Shown here in pieces: positions 58,785-64,000 of a DNA stretch of 64,000 nt; within the stretch, counting starts at the first letter, position 1; each line of letters starts with the position of its first letter. The notes under the pieces are model-generated. The model was given only the letters and a program-made list of their open reading frames with translations, was not told the origin of the DNA and did no database searches. The DNA lies in NCBI RefSeq assembly GCF_000482325.1, contig NZ_KI535300.1:35996-99995 (forward strand). Reading direction: 5' to 3'. The translations under genes were made by a program, and so were the position numbers. Origin of the DNA: Bacillus sp. UNC438CL73TsuS30. GTDB taxonomy: Bacteria > Bacillota > Bacilli > Bacillales > Cytobacillaceae.

Positions 58785-60023
58785 ATGAAAGCTTATTGGT
58801 TAAAGAATGTTCGTCTCGAAAAAGGATTTATTTTTGAAGAAGGACGAATTGCTGGAACAGAAACGGAAATTTGTCACTTGAAAATTGAAGACGGAAAAAT
58901 AGCTGAAATCAGCTATACAGCGCCTCTCCCTGAGGAAAATCAGGTTGATGCTAAAGAAAATCTTCTATTACCCTCATTAAGAGATATGCATATTCACATC
59001 GATAAAACTTATTATGGCGGTCCTTGGAAGGCTTGTACCCCATTAACGAAAGGGATTTTTACGAGATTAGAAGAAGAGAAGGAACTGCTGCCGAAATTAT
59101 TGCCAACTGCCGGGGAACGGGCGGAGAAAATGATTGAACTGCTCCTCCAAAATGGTCACACACATATCAGAACACATTGTAATGTAGACCCTGTCATAGG
59201 GTTGAAAAACTTAGAGGCAACTGTCAATGCCCTTGAAAAATATAAAGATGTTTTAACCTATGAAATTGTTGCCTTTCCACAGCATGGATTGTTAAAGAGT
59301 AATTCTGTTCAACTAGTTCGTGATGCCATGCGAAATGGTGCCACACTGGTTGGCGGAGTTGATCCAGCAACCGTAGACAGAAATATTGAAAAATCATTTG
59401 AAACCATTTTTGATATTGCTGTAGAAGCAGATGCAGGGGTGGATATTCATTTACATGATCCTAATAGTTTAGGCGCGTTTACCTTTGAAAGAATGGCCCA
59501 TTATACGAAGGAGGCAGGAATGAAAGGAAAGGTGACCATCAGCCACGGTATCGCCTTAGGTGATTTACAGGGAAATGCACTTGAAGAAATGGCTGCAATG
59601 TTGAAGGAACAGGAAATAGATGTAACTACTACTGTTCCTGTGAATCGCCCGACGATTCCGATTCCACTTCTAGATAAATTAGGTGTCATGGTTTCTGTTG
59701 GACATGACAGCATCACCGATCACTGGTCCCCATTTGGAACAGGGAATACCATTCAGAAAATTAGTATCCTCGCAGAAAGATTCCGAATGATTGAAGAGTA
59801 TTTATTATCATCTTCCTTAAAATATGCAACAGGAGGAGTTACTCCATTAAACGAAAAAGGCGAACGGGTTTGGCCAAAAATGGGGGATGATGCAACGATG
59901 ATGTTGGTAAAGGCATCCTGTTCGGCTGAGGCCGTTGCACGAAGAGCGGAAGTTGAATCTTTATTTTTTAAAGGGAAAAAGGTGGAAAGTAAACTAGAAA
60001 AATCAAAATCTGTATTAGCTTAA
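58785..60023 (+). CDS. Cytosine deaminase-like amidohydrolase B
   Basis: 412 aa. Motifs MHIHIDKT, THIRTHCN, FPQHGLL, DIHLHDPNSLG, SHGIALGD and GHDSITDHWSP: the complete CodA-type metal site, with Asp again in place of the catalytic Glu after the third His. Paralog of A and C (shared LKNLE, RNGA-LVG-VDPATVD-NIE, ATGGVTPLN, ASCSAEAVARR). ATG 58785 has AGGAGG 8 nt upstream. Lies after binding protein 2 and directly before C, so substrate capture and breakdown are probably co-expressed. Confidence 0.85.
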   Translation: MKAYWLKNVRLEKGFIFEEGRIAGTETEICHLKIEDGKIAEISYTAPLPEENQVDAKENLLLPSLRDMHIHIDKTYYGGPWKACTPLTKGIFTRLEEEKELLPKLLPTAGERAEKMIELLLQNGHTHIRTHCNVDPVIGLKNLEATVNALEKYKDVLTYEIVAFPQHGLLKSNSVQLVRDAMRNGATLVGGVDPATVDRNIEKSFETIFDIAVEADAGVDIHLHDPNSLGAFTFERMAHYTKEAGMKGKVTISHGIALGDLQGNALEEMAAMLKEQEIDVTTTVPVNRPTIPIPLLDKLGVMVSVGHDSITDHWSPFGTGNTIQKISILAERFRMIEEYLLSSSLKYATGGVTPLNEKGERVWPKMGDDATMMLVKASCSAEAVARRAEVESLFFKGKKVESKLEKSKSVLA

Positions 60024-60045
60024 TGGACTGGAGGAGGAATGAAGA

Positions 60046-61266
60046 ATGGCATTACCATATTGGTTAACCAATGTTAGGCTCGAAACAGGCTTTGTTAAAG
60101 ATGAAAAGGGAGCTGACGAAACAAAGACAGAGCTTTTTCATTTAAAAATAGAGAATGGAAAGATCGTAGAAAAGCGGAACCATGGCTTTAAAATACCAGC
60201 AGATGAAAAAGTAGTGGATGGAAAAGGACTTCTAGCAATTCCGACATTTAAAGAAATGCATAATCATTTAGATAAAACCTATCTTTCTCTTGATTGGAAG
60301 GCATGTAAACCGTCAAAAAATTTAGCTGACCGCTTGCGTTTGGAAGCACTGGAGCTTGAAAAATTAGCACCAACAACAAAACAGCGGGCAAGCAAAATGA
60401 TTGAATTGCTTTTATCAAATGGGGCAACACATATCCGTACGCATGTGAATATTGATCCATATATCGGTTTGAAAAACTTGGAGGGGGTAAAAGCAGCGCT
60501 TGAAGAGTACTCGGATAAATTGACCTATGAAATTGTTGCTTTCCCACAGCACGGTATGTTACGTGAAAATGTCATTCCGCTTATGAAAGAAGCTATGAGA
60601 TCTGGGGCTCAGCTTGTCGGTGGACTTGACCCGGCGGGTATTGACCATAATATTGAAAAATCTTTATTTGAAGTAATGAACTTAGCAACTGAATTTGATG
60701 CCGATGTAGATATTCATTTACATGATGGGGGACATGTTGGATATTATACTGTTGACAAATTAACTGAGTTGGTAGAGGAATCAAAATGGCATAATCGTGT
60801 GGCAGTTAGCCATGCATTTAGTTTAGGTGATGTACCAATCCCTCAACAAGAGGAGATTGCAGATAAATTAAGTAAATTAGGAATGTCCATTATGTCAACG
60901 ATCCCAATAACAAGAACATTGCCTCCAATTGAAATTCTAGATCAAAAGGGAGTAAATGTATTTTTAGGATGTGATGGATTTTATGACTCATGGGGGCCAT
61001 TTGGAACGGGTGATGTATTAGAAAAGGTAACAAACTTCTGTGAATTATATCGGAAAAGCGATGAAAGATCACTGGCCTCTTCGTTAAAATGGGCAACAGG
61101 TGGACCGACACCATTAACAAAAGAAGGGGAGGTTGCTTGGCCGCTTGAAGGAGACGAGGCAAATCTAATTTTAGTAAATGCCTCTTGTTCAGCAGAAACA
61201 GTTGCCAGGAGACCAAAGCGTGAGGCTGTTATTTTTAAGGGGAAAGTAGTGTCCGGAGAAATTTAA
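60046..61266 (+). CDS. Cytosine deaminase-like amidohydrolase C
   Basis: 406 aa. Motifs MHNHLDKT, THIRTHVN, FPQHGML, DIHLHDGGHVG, SHAFSLGD and GCDGFYDSWGP: same metal site as A and B, but with Gly-Gly after HLHD and Cys near the last Asp. The differing residues around the active site suggest a related but distinct substrate from B. Starts 22 bp after B with GGAGGAGG; ends in a strong terminator at 61281. Confidence 0.85.
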   Translation: MALPYWLTNVRLETGFVKDEKGADETKTELFHLKIENGKIVEKRNHGFKIPADEKVVDGKGLLAIPTFKEMHNHLDKTYLSLDWKACKPSKNLADRLRLEALELEKLAPTTKQRASKMIELLLSNGATHIRTHVNIDPYIGLKNLEGVKAALEEYSDKLTYEIVAFPQHGMLRENVIPLMKEAMRSGAQLVGGLDPAGIDHNIEKSLFEVMNLATEFDADVDIHLHDGGHVGYYTVDKLTELVEESKWHNRVAVSHAFSLGDVPIPQQEEIADKLSKLGMSIMSTIPITRTLPPIEILDQKGVNVFLGCDGFYDSWGPFGTGDVLEKVTNFCELYRKSDERSLASSLKWATGGPTPLTKEGEVAWPLEGDEANLILVNASCSAETVARRPKREAVIFKGKVVSGEI

Positions 61267-61280
61267 TCTACAAGAATGAA

Positions 61281-61313
61281 AAGAAGAGACAGCCCTTTCT
61301 TGTCTCTTCTTTT
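61281..61313 (+). terminator. Terminator of the deaminase B-C transcript
   Basis: Stem AAGAAGAGACA / TGTCTCTTCTT with a 9-nt loop and TTTTG after it. Confidence 0.9.
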
Positions 61314-61317
61314 GTTA

Positions 61318-62202
61318 TTATTGTTGCTGCTCCTGCTGCTTCACTTTTAATCTTTCCTCTAATACACGCACCATATGAAGGAAATGGTCCGCTTCTCTCA
61401 CGACATGGTCGGCCAATAATGGATCAATGACATTTCTGATTTGACAATTTTTAATAAAATCTAATCCTGCCTGCTTAAAATTGCGAATTTCTTGTGCAGC
61501 GTTTTCGCTGTCTTTATTCAACTTTCCGATAATCGGGTAGGTTGGTTGTTTCTTATAGAGCATTGATTCAACATCTCTTGCCTGATTGAGAAGAACTTCA
61601 AAATCATCCCCAAATTTCAATGCCGCTCTTACTAAATTTCGTTCTGATTGATCTAATAGTGAAGCTATAAACCGGGAATGCTCCATCATAATCCGTAACC
61701 AAAACACATTTTCCTTAATAATCGCATCTTGAATGGGATCTAGAATTCCTTCATTGAATTTTTTTAACGTCCGCATAAAATATTCAGCTTCCCTGGCAAT
61801 ATGGTCGACCAGAAGCGGAAAGTTAAATCCCATTACCTTACAATTGATGATTAAGATCAGGAGATTTCTTTTAAAATTCCGTAAACCTAAAACTAGGTTA
61901 ATCGAGTCTTCATTTAATTTACGAACAGCGGTAACGTTATTGGGAGTATTGTAGGCCCTTTTTTCCTGTTCCTGAAAATAATGATAAAAGCGGTCTGTTT
62001 GTTGAATCAGATGTTTGTCATGGCGGCTAAAACCTTCGCCTAAAAAATAAGAATGCTCTTTCATAATGCGCAGCCAAAATTTATTTTCTTCTAAGGAGCG
62101 TTCGATGAATAGTTGTTCCGTTAATGATTCTGGTTGTGCGGCAAATGTTTCCGGGGCAATTAACATTTGATTGTTTTGATCTATAAATCCTTGATTTACC
62201 AA
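61318..62202 (-). CDS. DUF2935 protein with two helical-bundle repeats
   Basis: 294 aa, all alpha. Two copies of a module beginning ENKFWLRIMKEHSYFLGEGF (first) and ENVFWLRIMMEHSRFIASLL (second), each followed by LVDHIAREAEYFMRTL or LADHVVREADHFLHMV, with His and Glu placed as in ferritin-like or hemerythrin-like bundles. As I recall, this is the DUF2935 pattern; metal binding is plausible, function unknown. TTG 62202 is chosen because AAGGGGGGA lies 6 nt upstream; the longer frame to 62229 covers that site. The end is Gln-rich. Confidence 0.8.
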   Translation of the reverse strand: MVNQGFIDQNNQMLIAPETFAAQPESLTEQLFIERSLEENKFWLRIMKEHSYFLGEGFSRHDKHLIQQTDRFYHYFQEQEKRAYNTPNNVTAVRKLNEDSINLVLGLRNFKRNLLILIINCKVMGFNFPLLVDHIAREAEYFMRTLKKFNEGILDPIQDAIIKENVFWLRIMMEHSRFIASLLDQSERNLVRAALKFGDDFEVLLNQARDVESMLYKKQPTYPIIGKLNKDSENAAQEIRNFKQAGLDFIKNCQIRNVIDPLLADHVVREADHFLHMVRVLEERLKVKQQEQQQ

Positions 62203-62331
62203 TATAAATCCCCCCTTTTTTAAACACACATATACTCTATGTTTATTAGCATGGATTTCTTGTTATGTTTAATTGAAAAATATATTTAGGTAAAGAATAG
62301 AATTAAGATGACATAGGTATGGAGGGAAAGA

Positions 62332-63927
62332 ATGAAGGCCTCTGATTTATTGGTAAATTGTCTCGAAAATGAAGGTGTAGAATATATATTTGGAATTATT
62401 GGGAGTGAGGTTATCGATCTAGCCGAATCTTTATCCAAATCGGAAAAAATAAAATACATACCAGTACGGCATGAGCAAGGTGCTGCTTTTATGGCAGATG
62501 TATACGCACGTCTTTGTGGAAAGCCTGGTGTATGTATGGCAACACTCGGACCAGGAGCGACAAATCTATTAACCGGTATTGCAAGTGCTAATCTAGATCA
62601 CTCCCCTGTCTTAGCGATAACTGGTCAAAAAGATCTTAATGTCCAGCATAAAAATGCACATCAGTACGTTGATATCGTTAAAGTTTTTGAACCGGCAGCA
62701 AAGTGGTCGGTGCAATTAAAGGATGCCAATACAATCCCGGAAATTATCAGAAAATCTTTTCGGGTTGCTACTAGCGAAAAACCGGGGGCAGTCGCAATTG
62801 AGTTACCGGAGAATATCGCAAAAGCCAATACTACAACCAAACCTTTATCCATTACACCATTGCCAATAAGTGTGCCTGCAGAAGACGCTTTAACGGAAGC
62901 CGTCCGATTACTAAATCAGAGTAAAAAGCCATTTATTATTTTGGGGAATGGTGTCATTCGGCAAAATGCTGTAAAGGAAGTGCAATCATTTATTGAGCGG
63001 TTAGGTTGCCCGACTGCCAATAGTTTTATGGCAAAAGGGGTTTTATCAAAAGAGCATCCACAAAATTATTATTCATTTGGTTTCAATGAAAAGGATTATG
63101 TCCTCCGGAGGATGGAGGAATCCGATTTACTTGTGGTAATTGGTTTTGACTTTAATGAAAAACTACCGTCGGAATGGAATAAGAAAAAAGTACCGGTTCT
63201 CCATATCGATCCTTTACCTGCCGAGGTGGAGGAGGGCTATCCGGTTGTGGGAGAATTAGTAGGCAATTTAAAGGAGACGCTTCGTTTGATCTTAGAACAG
63301 GAGATTCTGTCTAAACCTTGGCAGCCAGCTGGAGATCTAAAGAAGCGAATAGAAGACGCTTACTCTATTAGTGAACAGGTGCCTACCCCCGCAAATTTAA
63401 CACTTGAAAACATTCTACATGTAATCGAAAAATTATCTTCTGAACAAACAGTAGTTATTTCGGATGTAGGAGCACATAAAGTCGCAGTAGCACGAGCCTT
63501 TCAACCGAAACGTTCAAACCAACTCGTGATTTCCAATGGCTTGGCTTCGATGGGAATAGCCATTCCCGGTGCGATTGGCGCAAAGCTGGCGGCACCGGAA
63601 AAAACGGTGATTGTGTTAACGGGGGATGGGGGAGCACTAATGAATTTCGCCGAGCTTGAAACGGCCAAGCGTTTAGGGCTGACTTTTATCATTATTTTAT
63701 TAAATGATTCAATGTTAAAGCTTGAAGTAGAGACCATGAACAAAGCGTTTGGTGAAAATTATGGGGTAACCTTTTCAAACCCTGATTTCGTACAATTGGC
63801 GGAAAGCTTCGGGGCAAAAGGCATGAGAGCAACTCAAATTACCGAGTTTGAAGAAATACTGGCAGCGGCAATGGGTAATTCGCAAGAGATTTTTTTAATA
63901 GATACGATTTTGCAGGAAAAGGTTTAA
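62332..63927 (+). CDS. Thiamine-diphosphate enzyme, acetolactate synthase large subunit-like
   Basis: 531 aa. Three domains: PYR (GIIGSEVIDLAESL, IPVRHEQGAAFMADVYARLCGKPGVCMATLGPGATNLLTGIA with the catalytic Glu in RHEQ), a central Rossmann domain (~190-330), and PP with VLTGDGGALMNFAELETAKRLGLTFIIILLND as the ThDP/Mg motif. Similar to catabolic acetolactate synthase AlsS, forming acetolactate from two pyruvates, but no alsD or alsR lies beside it and no small subunit is seen. Other ThDP decarboxylases or synthases remain possible. GGAGGG precedes ATG; the following DNA is a repeat element. Confidence 0.85.
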   Translation: MKASDLLVNCLENEGVEYIFGIIGSEVIDLAESLSKSEKIKYIPVRHEQGAAFMADVYARLCGKPGVCMATLGPGATNLLTGIASANLDHSPVLAITGQKDLNVQHKNAHQYVDIVKVFEPAAKWSVQLKDANTIPEIIRKSFRVATSEKPGAVAIELPENIAKANTTTKPLSITPLPISVPAEDALTEAVRLLNQSKKPFIILGNGVIRQNAVKEVQSFIERLGCPTANSFMAKGVLSKEHPQNYYSFGFNEKDYVLRRMEESDLLVVIGFDFNEKLPSEWNKKKVPVLHIDPLPAEVEEGYPVVGELVGNLKETLRLILEQEILSKPWQPAGDLKKRIEDAYSISEQVPTPANLTLENILHVIEKLSSEQTVVISDVGAHKVAVARAFQPKRSNQLVISNGLASMGIAIPGAIGAKLAAPEKTVIVLTGDGGALMNFAELETAKRLGLTFIIILLNDSMLKLEVETMNKAFGENYGVTFSNPDFVQLAESFGAKGMRATQITEFEEILAAAMGNSQEIFLIDTILQEKV

Positions 63928-63931
63928 GCGT

Positions 63932-64000
63932 TAGACGACAAACAGAGGAGCAACTGGGTTCAAATTGTCGCCAATGGAGGCGATAGGCGACAAACAGAGG
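63932..64000 (+). repeat. Start of a ~52-bp-period intergenic repeat (cut by window end)
   Basis: TAGACGACAAACAGAGG (63932-63948) recurs as TAGGCGACAAACAGAGG (63984-64000), one mismatch, 52 bp apart. Within the unit TTGTCGCC (63965-63972) and GGCGACAA (63986-63993) form a hairpin. Confidence 0.6.

Noticed and set aside
1..64000. CRISPR arrays, rRNA or tRNA genes
   Set aside because: No regularly spaced identical repeats of CRISPR type, no 16S/23S conserved blocks and no tRNA cloverleaf with GGTTCRA-type T-loop were noticed in the intergenic DNA.

Overview
The window looks like chromosomal DNA from a Bacillaceae bacterium (Bacillus or Neobacillus-like, low GC). The evidence is strong AAGGAGG-type ribosome binding sites, ATG/GTG/TTG starts, a SAM (S-box) riboswitch over methionine genes, BdbC/BdbD, a SinR-type repressor next to an eps-type exopolysaccharide cluster, a YodB-like HxlR regulator, and copies of a GC-rich intergenic repeat common in Bacillaceae. 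No rRNA, tRNA, CRISPR or transposase gene was seen.

Layout. (1) 1-3423: housekeeping and stress genes: the tail of a MarR regulator, a VOC protein, a short FAD protein, and a marR-MFS efflux operon under an 18-bp palindromic operator. (2) 3461-11307: a four-gene methionine operon on the minus strand, metI-metC-yitJ-metH, with one SAM riboswitch. (3) 11442-33734: a large exopolysaccharide locus, visibly more AT-rich than its surroundings. It holds a small ORF, a SinR-like repressor, a beta-helix protein, an EpsA-like modulator and a degenerate EpsB, a flippase, a polymerase, glycosyltransferases, two phosphoglycosyl transferases, two acyltransferases, a GNAT, a FemAB-like protein, and an aminotransferase plus 4,6-dehydratase for an amino-deoxysugar. 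A second, paralogous beta-helix gene closes the locus. (4) 33928-38753: a DUF421 membrane protein, an unannotated 39-aa SinI-like antirepressor gene, a lactonase, an HxlR regulator divergent from a LigB-type dioxygenase, and bdbD-bdbC. (5) 38776-44553: an ankyrin/TPR protein and a secreted DUF4822 protein lying between two inverted copies of a ~130-bp repeat, then a two-component system and a GuaD-like deaminase. (6) 44630-61313: a catabolic and uptake cluster with two AraC-type response regulators, one LytS-type kinase, an SSS-like permease, a Dpp/Opp-type ABC transporter, two solute-binding lipoproteins, three cytosine-deaminase-like amidohydrolases and one divergent amidohydrolase. (7) 61318-64000: a DUF2935 protein, an acetolactate-synthase-like ThDP enzyme, and the start of another intergenic repeat.

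Two regulatory systems stand out. First, palindromes of the form GTTCTT-N4-RRGAAC recur before the gene blocks of the exopolysaccharide locus, several with the same promoter geometry (-35 inside the operator, 17-bp spacer, -10). They match the known SinR half-site GTTCTYT. The likely repressor is encoded at 11806-12159, while its likely SinI-type antagonist lies about 23 kb away at 34924-35043. Second, two 12-bp direct repeats, 21 bp apart and 37-38 bp upstream of a TATAAT box, precede the divergent amidohydrolase gene and both solute-binding-protein genes. The same arrangement precedes the ankyrin/TPR gene. This suggests a regulon of the AraC-type response regulators.

All functions are read from sequence motifs and remembered families. 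No database search was run.
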